Source: Sphingomonas sp. SUN019 (GTDB lineage: Bacteria; Pseudomonadota; Alphaproteobacteria; Sphingomonadales; Sphingomonadaceae). Taken from it: a stretch of 64,000 nucleotides of DNA. This document shows, one piece after another, positions 16,935 through 24,470 of the stretch. A model generated the notes under the pieces. That model ran no database searches, was not told the DNA's origin, and saw only the letters and a program-made list of their open reading frames with translations. Location of the stretch: contig NZ_CP096971.1 of the NCBI RefSeq assembly GCF_024758705.1, positions 1,674,001 to 1,738,000 on the forward strand, written 5' to 3'. Each line of letters starts with the position of its first letter. Within the stretch, counting starts at the first letter, position 1. The translations under genes were made by a program, and so were the position numbers.

Positions 16935-17740
16935 CCTTGGTGACCCTGCCCGGCGGCGAGGCGATCTGGTACAAGGTGACCGGAGATGGTCCGCCGTTGC
17001 TCCACATCCACGGCTCCGCGTTCGGGCATCGCAATTTCGGGCATTTGACGCCGCTGAGCGCGCAGGACTTTGCGGTGATCGACTTCGATCTGCCCGGCTA
17101 CGGCGACAGCCGCGGCGACTCGCGGCCCGGCGGCATGGCGGGAATCGCCGAACTGGTGTTCGAACTGATCGAGGCGCTGCCGTATGAGAAGGTCAGCATC
17201 CACGGCACGTCGTTTGGTGCGATGGTCGCGTTGACGCTGGCGGCGCATCATCCCGAGGTGGTCGACCGGCTGGTGCTGAGCTGCTTTCTCGCACGCTACG
17301 ACAATGCCGCGCGGATGATGCGCGCGACGTGGAAACGGTGCGCGCGCGAGCAGGGCATGGTCGCGGTCGCCGACCTCACGTCGGTCGCGGGGTTTGCGCG
17401 CGGCTTCTACGATCGGCCGGATGCGGAGGCGGTACTAGAATCGATCCGCGACGCGAACAGCAAAACCTTGCCCGAGGCGTTCATCGCGGGCACGGAGACG
17501 ATCGAGAAGACCGACCTCTCGCCGCTGCTGCCCAAGATCACGATGCCCGTCCTGCTGCTGGCGGGCGCGGAGGACAATATGACCGCGTTCGACACCGCGC
17601 CGTCGGGCTTCGGGATGCGCCGGATCGCCGAAGCGCTGCCGCAGGCCGAACTGCACGTCATTCCGGAAAGCGGGCATTATCTGGTGATCGAACAGCCCGA
17701 AATCGCGGCGGAAAAGATCGCGGCGTTCTTCAGGAAATAG
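16931..17740 (+). CDS. Alpha/beta hydrolase
   Basis: A 269-aa single-domain alpha/beta hydrolase. The oxyanion-hole strand LLHIHGSAF is near residue 25, the DLPGYGDSRG loop near 55, a canonical nucleophile elbow HGTSFGAM near residues 94-101 (Ser present), the acid in LLAGAEDN near 215, and the catalytic His in PESGHYLVIEQP near 250. All triad residues are visible, unlike the duplicated protein encoded at 12753-14438. It is the third gene of the EthD/PrpD operon and converges on the amidase, their 3' ends overlapping by 11 bases. Likely an esterase, C-C hydrolase or lactonase of the local pathway. Confidence 0.88.
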   Translation: MTLVTLPGGEAIWYKVTGDGPPLLHIHGSAFGHRNFGHLTPLSAQDFAVIDFDLPGYGDSRGDSRPGGMAGIAELVFELIEALPYEKVSIHGTSFGAMVALTLAAHHPEVVDRLVLSCFLARYDNAARMMRATWKRCAREQGMVAVADLTSVAGFARGFYDRPDAEAVLESIRDANSKTLPEAFIAGTETIEKTDLSPLLPKITMPVLLLAGAEDNMTAFDTAPSGFGMRRIAEALPQAELHVIPESGHYLVIEQPEIAAEKIAAFFRK

Positions 17741-19268
17741 GCGGGAACACCGGGCCGCCCATCGCGCGTTCCCATTCGGCGGCGACCGCGAGCAGCCGCC
17801 CCTCCTCGCCCATCCGGCAAGCGAACTGTACCGACAGCGGCAGGCCGTCCGCGGACAGCCCGGCCATCATCGCGAGCGCGGGGTGACCGCTGACGTTGAA
17901 CGGGGTGCGCGCCTGCAACATGTAGCTGCGCGCGATCTCGGCCGGGTCGTCGATCCGGCACGCGGGCTCCATGCTGCTGGCGGTCAGCAGGATGTCGACG
18001 GTCTCGAATGCGACATCGACCGCGGCGGTCAGCACGCCCTGCTGGCGATAGACGGCGATCAGCGTTTCGGCCGAGATGAACGCGCCGGGCAGTAGGGCCG
18101 TTCGGGTCAGTTTCGACAGGGCCTCTGGTTGCCCGCGAAGGCGGTCGGCGTGCGCGGCGAAGCCTTCGCTTTGCAGGATGATGCGATTGACCAAGGCGAA
18201 GTCGCCGAGCGGGGGCAGTTCGATGTCCTGCGCGCCGAGTTCGGCCGCGACCCGATCGAGCGCGGTGGAAACGTCCGGCGTCGCCGCCAGGTCGCGCGTA
18301 TGGAAGTGGCGAACGTAGCCGATCCGGCCCGGCGCGGTCGGGCGCACTTCGATGCCGAGCGCCGCCGCTGCGATCCCCATGTCCTCGACGCTGCGGGTCA
18401 GCAAGCCGATGTGATCGAGCGTCCAGGCGAGCGGCACGACGCCCTCCACGGACAGCATCCCCCGCCCCGGCTTCAGCCCGACGATTCCGCATGCGCTGGC
18501 CGGATTGCGCACCGATCCCGCGGTGTCGGTGCCGATCGCCAGCGGCGCCAGCCCCGCCGCCACCGCCGCACCTGCGCCGGACGAGGAACCGCCGGGGTGA
18601 TGATCCATATTCCACGGATTGCGCGCAGGCGGGAACGGCAGGTCGAACGCGGGGCCGCCGATCGCGAATTCATGCGTCGCGAGCTTGCCGAGGATGATCG
18701 CGCCGCCCGCGCGCAGCGTCGCCACGACTGCCGCGTCGGCTTGCATGGGGGCATCGCTGGTGGTGCGCGAATGGCACCGTGTTGGCAGACCCGCCACGTC
18801 GATCACGTCCTTGACGCCGACCGGTATGCCGTCGAGCGGGCCGAGCGGCCGATGCGCGCGCCACCGTTCGGCGGACGCCTGCGCCGCGGCGCGCGCGCCG
18901 TCGTGGTCGATCGCGACGAAGCTGTTCAACTGGCTGTCGATCGCATCGATTCGCGCGAGGAGTGCGTCGAGCAGGGTTGGTGGGTCGAGCGATCCGTCGG
19001 CGTATGCGCTTGCGATCTGAGCGATTGAGTATTGATGCAATGGGACGCCAGCCCCCCCACCACTACCCCGGCGAAGGCCGGGGCCCAGTTGCGGGCTGCT
19101 CGTAACTGGGTTCCGGCTTTCGCCGGGGTAGTGCCTAGACAATGCAACGATCCCGGCCGCCTGTTCTTCCGCCAGCCGCGCCGCGACCTCGACCTCCGGC
19201 GGGAAATGGGCCAGCGCCCGGTCCAACCCCTGCCTCAGCGCAGCACCAGCGATGTCGTCGTCGTTCAT
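17730..19268 (-). CDS. Amidase (amidase signature family) with repeat-encoded N-terminal insert
   Basis: A 512-aa amidase-signature enzyme. The Ser-cisSer-Lys triad is visible: Lys in GVKDVIDVAG, Ser in the GGSSSG loop and Ser in GTDTAGSVR. The catalytic domain begins around residue 78 (LHQYSIAQIAS). Before it lie about 45 residues of helix (ALRQGLDRALAHF) and then about 25 residues (46-70) encoded by a palindromic repeat at 19061-19133 that stays in frame. The ATG at 19268 has a good GAGGGGG ribosome-binding site; an upstream ATG at 19295 is less likely. It is divergent from the acyl-CoA dehydrogenase and probably hydrolyses an amide or ring-opened product of the pathway. Confidence 0.88.
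   Translation of the reverse strand: MNDDDIAGAALRQGLDRALAHFPPEVEVAARLAEEQAAGIVALSRHYPGESRNPVTSSPQLGPGLRRGSGGGAGVPLHQYSIAQIASAYADGSLDPPTLLDALLARIDAIDSQLNSFVAIDHDGARAAAQASAERWRAHRPLGPLDGIPVGVKDVIDVAGLPTRCHSRTTSDAPMQADAAVVATLRAGGAIILGKLATHEFAIGGPAFDLPFPPARNPWNMDHHPGGSSSGAGAAVAAGLAPLAIGTDTAGSVRNPASACGIVGLKPGRGMLSVEGVVPLAWTLDHIGLLTRSVEDMGIAAAALGIEVRPTAPGRIGYVRHFHTRDLAATPDVSTALDRVAAELGAQDIELPPLGDFALVNRIILQSEGFAAHADRLRGQPEALSKLTRTALLPGAFISAETLIAVYRQQGVLTAAVDVAFETVDILLTASSMEPACRIDDPAEIARSYMLQARTPFNVSGHPALAMMAGLSADGLPLSVQFACRMGEEGRLLAVAAEWERAMGGPVFPPIS
19061..19133. repeat. Palindromic repeat, family A, inside the amidase coding region
   Basis: A 73-base element with perfect 15-base complementary ends (CACTACCCCGGCGAA and its complement). 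Its core matches the elements at 6053-6158 and 52422-52487. It lies wholly inside the amidase gene and is read through without a stop, encoding residues of about 46-70 (HYPGESRNP...). The reading frame continues into the conserved catalytic domain. Confidence 0.85.
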
Positions 19269-19337
19269 GGCCCCCTCGTCGACCACACCCGACAATCGAT
19301 CAAGCAGCTATGCCGCCTTCGCATCAAGCGTTGCGTG

Positions 19338-19351
19338 CGCCATGCATGGCG
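19338..19351. promoter_or_regulatory. Perfect 14-base palindrome in divergent amidase/acyl-CoA dehydrogenase region
   Basis: CGCCATGCATGGCG is a perfect palindrome, 32 bases before the acyl-CoA dehydrogenase ATG (19383) and 70 bases from the amidase start (19268). It could be an operator for the divergent genes. Chance occurrence in GC-rich DNA cannot be excluded. Confidence 0.3.
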
Positions 19352-19382
19352 GCGCGCCCATGTTGAGGATAGTGCCGACCCG

Positions 19383-20534
19383 ATGAGCCATGATTTCGAA
19401 GACATCCGCGAATCCGTGCGCCGGTTGTGCGCGGATTTCCCCGGTTCCTACTGGCAGGCCAAGGACCGCGACCGCGCCTATCCTGGCGAATTCGTCGCGG
19501 CGTTGACTGAGGCCGGGTTCCTGTCAGTGTTGATCCCGGAGGAATATGGCGGGTCGGGCCTTGGCCTGCGCGCCGCGACCGCGATCCTGGAGGAAGTCCA
19601 CCGATCGGGTTGCAACGGCGGCGCGTGCCATGCGCAAATGTATGTGATGGGCACGCTGCTGAAACACGGATCGGCGGCGCAGAAGGCGATGTATCTGCCG
19701 AAGGTCGCGACCGGCGAACTCCGCCTGCAGGCGTTCGGCGTGACCGAACCGACCAGCGGCACCGACACCACGCGCATCCGCACCTTCGCGCGCCGGGACG
19801 GCGACGATTATGTCGTATCGGGACAGAAGATCTGGATCAGCCGCGCCGAACATTCCGACCTGATGGTGCTGCTGGTCCGCACCACTGCGCGGGAGGACGC
19901 CGCACGCCCCGCCGACGGGATGAGCGTGCTGCTGGTCGATATGCGCGAGGCGATCGGCAACGGGCTGACGATCCGCCCGATCCGCACGATGCTGAACCAC
20001 GCGACGACCGAATTGTTCTTCGACGATCTGCGTGTGCCCGCCGCGAACCTGATCGGCGAGGAGGGCAAGGGGTTCCGCTACATCCTGGATGGGATGAATG
20101 CCGAACGCATCCTGATCGCGTCGGAATGTATCGGCGACGGGCGTTTCTTCATCGACCGCGCCAGCGCCTACGCCAGCGAGCGATCGGTGTTCGGCCGCGC
20201 GATCGGCGAGAATCAGGGCGTGCAATTCCCGATCGCGCGCGCGCACGTGCAATTGTCGGCCGCATCGCTGATGGTCGATAAGGCCGCGGCGATGTTCGAC
20301 GTGGGCGAGCCCTGCGGCACCGAGGCTAACATGGCGAAGATGCTGGCATCCGAAGCGTCGTGGTACGCGGCCGACATGTGCGTCCAGACACACGGCGGGT
20401 TCGGCTTTGCGGAAGAGTACGACATCGAACGCAAGTTCCGCGAGACGCGGCTGTACCGGGTCGCGCCGATCAGCACGAACCTGATCCTCAGCCATGTAGC
20501 GACCCACGCGCTGAAGCTTCCGAAGTCATTCTGA
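19383..20534 (+). CDS. Acyl-CoA dehydrogenase (IVD/LCAD-type catalytic Glu)
   Basis: A 383-aa FAD-dependent acyl-CoA dehydrogenase. FAD and acyl-CoA binding segments are clear: FGVTEPTSGTD (about residue 120), a QKIWISRAEHSD strand near 145, RSVFGRAIGENQGVQFPIA near 270 and QTHGGFGFAEEYDIER near 340. The usual C-terminal YEGT base is absent (RVAPIST there); instead the helix-G Glu in MNAERIL matches the position used as base in isovaleryl-CoA and long-chain dehydrogenases. It introduces a double bond into an acyl-CoA thioester. It leads the operon with the CoA transferase, separated by a 106-base repeat-filled gap. Confidence 0.9.
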   Translation: MSHDFEDIRESVRRLCADFPGSYWQAKDRDRAYPGEFVAALTEAGFLSVLIPEEYGGSGLGLRAATAILEEVHRSGCNGGACHAQMYVMGTLLKHGSAAQKAMYLPKVATGELRLQAFGVTEPTSGTDTTRIRTFARRDGDDYVVSGQKIWISRAEHSDLMVLLVRTTAREDAARPADGMSVLLVDMREAIGNGLTIRPIRTMLNHATTELFFDDLRVPAANLIGEEGKGFRYILDGMNAERILIASECIGDGRFFIDRASAYASERSVFGRAIGENQGVQFPIARAHVQLSAASLMVDKAAAMFDVGEPCGTEANMAKMLASEASWYAADMCVQTHGGFGFAEEYDIERKFRETRLYRVAPISTNLILSHVATHALKLPKSF

Positions 20535-20549
20535 TGGCTTCAGCCCGGT

Positions 20550-20634
20550 CATTCCCGCGAACGCGGGAACCCGTCTCCCGCGGTTCCGCTGAGCGAAACG
20601 GGCAGGTGATGGACCCCCGCTTTCGCGGGGGCGA
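20550..20634. repeat. Palindromic repeat, family B (CCCGCGAA/TTCGCGGG type)
   Basis: Two hairpin arms, CCCGCGAACGCGGG near 20554 and CCCCCGCTTTCGCGGGGG near 20614, in opposite orientation around a 45-base centre. It fills the gap between the acyl-CoA dehydrogenase stop and the GTG of the CoA transferase. A related element is at 44438-44547. Confidence 0.75.
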
Positions 20635-20640
20635 CGGGTT

Positions 20641-21777
20641 GTGGTGAATAAAGGCCCTCTCGACGGCATTCTCGTCGTCGCGCTCGAACAGGCGGTCGCC
20701 GCGCCGCTCTGCACGTTGCGGCTGGCCGAGGCGGGTGCGCGCGTCATCAAGATCGAGCGCGCCGAGGGCGATTTCGCGCGCGGCTACGATTCGGTCGTGC
20801 ATGGGGAGAGCGCGTATTTCGTGTGGCTCAACCGCGGCAAGGAGAGCCTGGTGCTCGACATCAAGCGTCCTGAGGACGCGGCGCTGCTGGCGTGGTTGAT
20901 CGCCCAGGCCGATGTGTTCGTCCAGAACCTTGCCCCCGGCGCGACCGCGCGCGCGGGGCTGGGATCGAGCGACCTTCGCGCGCGCCACCCGCGCCTGATC
21001 ACGGTCGATATCTCGGGCTATGGCGAGGACGGCCCGGCGGCGGCGATGAAGGCGTATGATTTCCTGATCCAATGCGAGACGGGGCTCGCGTCGATCACCG
21101 GGGGCGTGAACGAAGCGGGCCGGGTCGGCGTGTCGGTGGCGGACATCGCGTGCGGGATGAACGCGCACGCCGCGGTGCTGCAGGCGCTCTACGCGCGCGA
21201 AGCGACCGGCGAAGGCGCGGGGATTGCGGTGTCGCTGTTCGATTCGATCGCCGACTGGATGGCGGTCCCGCTGCTGCATCACGATTATGCCGGACGCGCC
21301 CCGGCGCGCGCCGGGCTGCATCACGCAACGATCGCGCCCTATGGCGCATATGTTTGCGGCGACGGGCGGCAGGTGGTGCTGTCGATCCAGAACGAGCGCG
21401 AATGGCGCGCGTTCTGCGCGGGCGTGCTGGGCGACGCCGCGATCGCGCGCGACCCGCGGTTTGCCGACAACAGCGCGCGCTGCGTCAACCGGCCCACGCT
21501 GGATGCGGTGATCGATGCGGTGTTCGGAACGCTCGATTCGACTGCGGTGATCGCGCGGCTGGCAGCGAGCGGCACGGCTTACGCGTCGCTCAACGAGGTC
21601 GCCGATCTCTCAGCCCACCCGCAATTGCGCCGGGTCGAGGCCGGGTCGCCGACCGGTCCGGTGGCGCTGCCCGCGTCGCCCGTCCGCTGGGCGGGAAGCG
21701 AAGCGGCTACGCCGACCGTCCCCGCGATCGGGGCCGACAGCGCCGCGATCCGCGCCGAGTTCGCGTTGCCCGAATAG
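20641..21777 (+). CDS. CaiB/BaiF family (class III) CoA transferase
   Basis: A 378-aa class III CoA transferase. Typical features are LDGILVVALEQAVAAP at the N-terminus, the RVIKIERAEGDFAR and FVWLNRGKESLVLDIK segments, and DLRARHPRLITVDISGYGEDGP near residue 115. The VADIACGMNAHAAVLQAL segment carries the Asp expected to form the acyl-anhydride intermediate. The start is GTG (20641, or the next GTG at 20644) just behind repeat B, with only a weak ribosome-binding site. It transfers CoA to the pathway carboxylic acid, matching the adjacent acyl-CoA dehydrogenase. Confidence 0.9.
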   Translation: MVNKGPLDGILVVALEQAVAAPLCTLRLAEAGARVIKIERAEGDFARGYDSVVHGESAYFVWLNRGKESLVLDIKRPEDAALLAWLIAQADVFVQNLAPGATARAGLGSSDLRARHPRLITVDISGYGEDGPAAAMKAYDFLIQCETGLASITGGVNEAGRVGVSVADIACGMNAHAAVLQALYAREATGEGAGIAVSLFDSIADWMAVPLLHHDYAGRAPARAGLHHATIAPYGAYVCGDGRQVVLSIQNEREWRAFCAGVLGDAAIARDPRFADNSARCVNRPTLDAVIDAVFGTLDSTAVIARLAASGTAYASLNEVADLSAHPQLRRVEAGSPTGPVALPASPVRWAGSEAATPTVPAIGADSAAIRAEFALPE

Positions 21778-21833
21778 CGGGGGGCCGCGGCGCACCGCTT
21801 GGTCCCGTCGCTTACTCACGCGCTAGTGGGGAT

Positions 21834-23444
21834 ATGTCGACCAGCGCCACCGCAGCACCGCCCGTCACGGGCGACATCTCCAGCGATCTGATCGCGTTGC
21901 TTGGTCCGGGCCGGGTCGAAACCGACCTGGACAAACGGACTTTCTTTTCCACCGACATGAGCAGGCGTGGCCCCGCCGCCGCCGCGGTGATCCGCCCCGA
22001 CGACGCCGGACAGGTCGCCGCCGCCGTAAAGCTGTGCACCACGCGCGGCGTCGTGGTGATCCCGCGCGGCGGCGGTTTCTCCTACACCGGCGGCTATGTG
22101 CCGACGCAGGACGACAGTGTGATCGTCGACCTGCGCGGACTCGACCGGATCGTCGAGATCAACGCCGACGACATGTACGTCGTCGTCGAAACCGGTGTCA
22201 CGTGGCGGGAATTGTATGAGGCGCTGAAGGAAAAGGGCCTGCGCACGCCTTATTTCGGGCCGATGTCGGGGTACCACGCGACGGTCGGCGGCGCGGTGAG
22301 CCAGGGATCGTTCTTCCTCGGGTCGTCGCAATATGGCCCGGTCGCGGATTCGGTGCTGGCGATCGAGGTCGCGCTGGCCGACGGCACGTTGCTGCGCACC
22401 GGATCGTGGGGCGGCGCGGGTGACGCGTCGCCGTTCTTCCGCAGCTACGGCCCCGACCTGACCGGGCTGTTCCTCGGCGATACCGGCGCGTTCGGGTTCA
22501 AGACCAAGGCGGTGCTGAAGCTGATCCCGTTTCCCGCGCATCAGGGTTTCGCGAGCTTCGCCTTCACCGACGAAGCGACCGCCGCAGCCGCGGTTTCGGC
22601 GATCGCGCGCACCGGCATCGCGGCCGAATGCTACCTCTGGGATCCGTATTTCGTGAAGGTCATGGCGAGCGCCACGACGGGCCTGGCCGAAGATCTGAAG
22701 TTCCTCGCCGGGGTGCTGCGCGGGGGCGGATCGAAGACGCGCGGGTTGTTCAATGCGGCAAAGGTCGCGGTGGCGGGCAAGAGCGTGTTCGACGGCGACG
22801 TCTTCATGCTGAACCTGACCGTCGACGACGCCACGCGCACCGGGGCCGATGCGCGCATCGCGCTGCTGAAGCAGATCGCGGCGGACGGCGGCGGGCGCGA
22901 GATGCCCGCGTCCGCGCCGATGGCGATGCGCGGCACACCGTTCACCGATTTCAACACCCCCGAACGCCGCCGCCCGTTGCGCAACCTGCCGACACACGGC
23001 CTGGTCCCGCATTCGCACCTGCCCGCGCTCAGCCGCGAGGTGCGCGCGTTGCTCGACGATCGCCGCCCGGCGATGCAGGCGCTGGGGGTGGAGGTCGGGG
23101 TGATCTATTTCGGCGTCGGCGTGCAGGCGGCCTGTCTGGAACCGGTATTCTATTGGGACGACGATCAGCATTTCCATCACGATCGGGTCGCCGAACGCAC
23201 CGATTTGACCGGGCTGGGCGACAGCACCACGCCCGATGCGACCACGCTGGTGATGGATATCCGCAAGGAACTGGTCGAAATCTTCACGCGCCACGGCAGC
23301 GCGCACGTCCAGATCGGCAAATCCTATCCGTGGCTCGCCACTCGCAGCGAACCCGTCGCGCAGATGATTGCCGCGATGAAGACGACGCTCGATCCGAACG
23401 CGCGGGTCAACCCCGGTTCGCTGGGGCTTTCCACACCCGGATAG
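21834..23444 (+). CDS. FAD-binding oxidase, PCMH/VAO type (cresol dehydrogenase or glycolate oxidase-like)
   Basis: A 536-aa flavoprotein of the vanillyl-alcohol oxidase superfamily. The PCMH FAD domain starts near residue 50 (VIRPDDAGQVAAAVKLC), with the FAD-binding PRGGGFSYTGGYVPTQ near 80, ETGVTWRELYEAL near 120 and GGAVSQGSFFLGSSQYG near 155. The C-terminal cap has YPWLATRSEP and ends with LDPNARVNPGSLGL, as in 4-cresol methylhydroxylase and related oxidases. The ATG at 21834 begins 56 bases after the CoA transferase. It probably oxidises a hydroxy acid, alcohol or phenol of the same pathway. Covalent FAD attachment cannot be judged. Confidence 0.85.
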   Translation: MSTSATAAPPVTGDISSDLIALLGPGRVETDLDKRTFFSTDMSRRGPAAAAVIRPDDAGQVAAAVKLCTTRGVVVIPRGGGFSYTGGYVPTQDDSVIVDLRGLDRIVEINADDMYVVVETGVTWRELYEALKEKGLRTPYFGPMSGYHATVGGAVSQGSFFLGSSQYGPVADSVLAIEVALADGTLLRTGSWGGAGDASPFFRSYGPDLTGLFLGDTGAFGFKTKAVLKLIPFPAHQGFASFAFTDEATAAAAVSAIARTGIAAECYLWDPYFVKVMASATTGLAEDLKFLAGVLRGGGSKTRGLFNAAKVAVAGKSVFDGDVFMLNLTVDDATRTGADARIALLKQIAADGGGREMPASAPMAMRGTPFTDFNTPERRRPLRNLPTHGLVPHSHLPALSREVRALLDDRRPAMQALGVEVGVIYFGVGVQAACLEPVFYWDDDQHFHHDRVAERTDLTGLGDSTTPDATTLVMDIRKELVEIFTRHGSAHVQIGKSYPWLATRSEPVAQMIAAMKTTLDPNARVNPGSLGLSTPG

Positions 23445-23461
23445 CGGTCGTCGATCCGATC

Positions 23462-23476
23462 TTGCGCGTAACGCAA
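23462..23476. promoter_or_regulatory. Candidate LysR-type regulator box (TTGCG-N5-CGCAA)
   Basis: A perfect dyad with five-base arms that contains the T-N11-A core typical of LysR-type binding sites. It lies 58 bases before the LysR start. A related half site, TTGCGTAA, recurs at 23493-23500. It probably serves autoregulation of the LysR gene; this is inferred from pattern and position. Confidence 0.45.
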
Positions 23477-23504
23477 TAGGAATATGGCATTCTTGCGTAA
23501 TCAT

Positions 23505-23520
23505 CATGTCACGCGACATG
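23505..23520. promoter_or_regulatory. Inverted repeat CATGTC-ACGC-GACATG upstream of LysR
   Basis: A perfect six-base dyad with a four-base centre, ending 14 bases before the LysR ATG. It could be a second operator or an RNA hairpin close to the ribosome-binding site (CGGAGGA at 23524-23530). Confidence 0.35.
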
Positions 23521-23534
23521 GATCGGAGGATGCG

Positions 23535-24470
23535 ATGGAAATCCAGCAGCTGCGCCATCTGATCGCCGCGGTCGAACACCGCAATCTGCTGAAGGCGGCG
23601 GACAAATCCTATATCTCGCAATCGGGCCTGAGCCGCAGTCTGAAAAGCCTGGAGCACCGGCTCGGCGTGCCGCTGTTGACGCGTGGTCCCAAGGGCGTCG
23701 AGCCGACGGTCTACGGCCTGACCGTGATCCGCCGCGCGAAGGTGATCCTGAACGAAGTCCAGCGATCGATCGAGGAGGTGCGCGCGATCGAACATGGCCG
23801 GATCGGCGAAACCACGTTCGGCATCACGCAGAATTACGCCAACTACATGATGCCCGAACTGCTCGCGTCGCTGCACGCCGAACGCCCCGGCCTACACGTC
23901 ACCGTCGTCGCCGACGGGTTCCTGGAACTGGTCAAGAAGGTAAAGGCCGAGGAGATCGACTTCGCCTTCGGCCTGATCGGACGCATCCACCACAGCGACG
24001 GGCTGACGATCGAGCCGCTGATGGAGAACCGGTCGCGCGTCGTCGCGGGAAGCCATCATCCGCTGGCGGGGAAGCGCGACATCAGCATCGCCGATCTGGC
24101 GGGCGCTGAATGGGCGATGCTGTCGAGCGAGAGCGTCCAGCGCGGCTTCGGGCTGTTCTTCGAGACGCGCGGGCTGCCGGTCGCGCCGCAGATGTTGAAG
24201 AGCAATTCAATCGCCATGATTCGTCACGTCGTCTGCGAATCCGACGCGCTGACCATCCTGCCGCAGGAAGTGGTCCAGCCCGAGATCGACGCGGGCGCAC
24301 TGGTCGCGCTCGATTGCGAGACGCCGGTCGAACGCACGCGGATCGGGCTGATCTTCCGCGACGGCGGGCTGATCACGCCGCAGGCCGAGGTGGTGGTGAA
24401 GCGCATCCGCGCGGTGCTGGCCGAACGCGCGCCGGTCGAAGAATTATTGGAGGAAGCAGCGCTGCAATGA
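23535..24470 (+). CDS. LysR-type transcriptional regulator
   Basis: A 311-aa LysR regulator. The winged helix-turn-helix spans about residues 3-62 (LRHLIAAVEHRNLLKAADKS, then SQSGLSRSLKSLEHRLGVPL). The effector-binding periplasmic-binding-protein-like domain follows from about residue 90 (TTFGITQNYANYMMPELLAS). The ATG at 23535 has a strong CGGAGGA ribosome-binding site. A candidate LysR box is at 23462-23476. It is on the same strand as the acyl-CoA dehydrogenase/CoA transferase/oxidase genes and overlaps the DUF1838 gene by four bases. It is the only regulator gene in the first 25 kb, so it is the prime candidate for controlling the catabolic island. Confidence 0.93.
   Translation: MEIQQLRHLIAAVEHRNLLKAADKSYISQSGLSRSLKSLEHRLGVPLLTRGPKGVEPTVYGLTVIRRAKVILNEVQRSIEEVRAIEHGRIGETTFGITQNYANYMMPELLASLHAERPGLHVTVVADGFLELVKKVKAEEIDFAFGLIGRIHHSDGLTIEPLMENRSRVVAGSHHPLAGKRDISIADLAGAEWAMLSSESVQRGFGLFFETRGLPVAPQMLKSNSIAMIRHVVCESDALTILPQEVVQPEIDAGALVALDCETPVERTRIGLIFRDGGLITPQAEVVVKRIRAVLAERAPVEELLEEAALQ

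Noticed and set aside
21072..21833. N-terminal extension of the FAD oxidase by about 254 residues
   Set aside because: It is an out-of-frame reading of the CoA transferase; the oxidase start at 21834 fits the family.
21816..23876. 686-codon open frame on the minus strand
   Set aside because: It is antisense to the FAD oxidase and part of the LysR gene; composition and lack of motifs show it to be a shadow frame.
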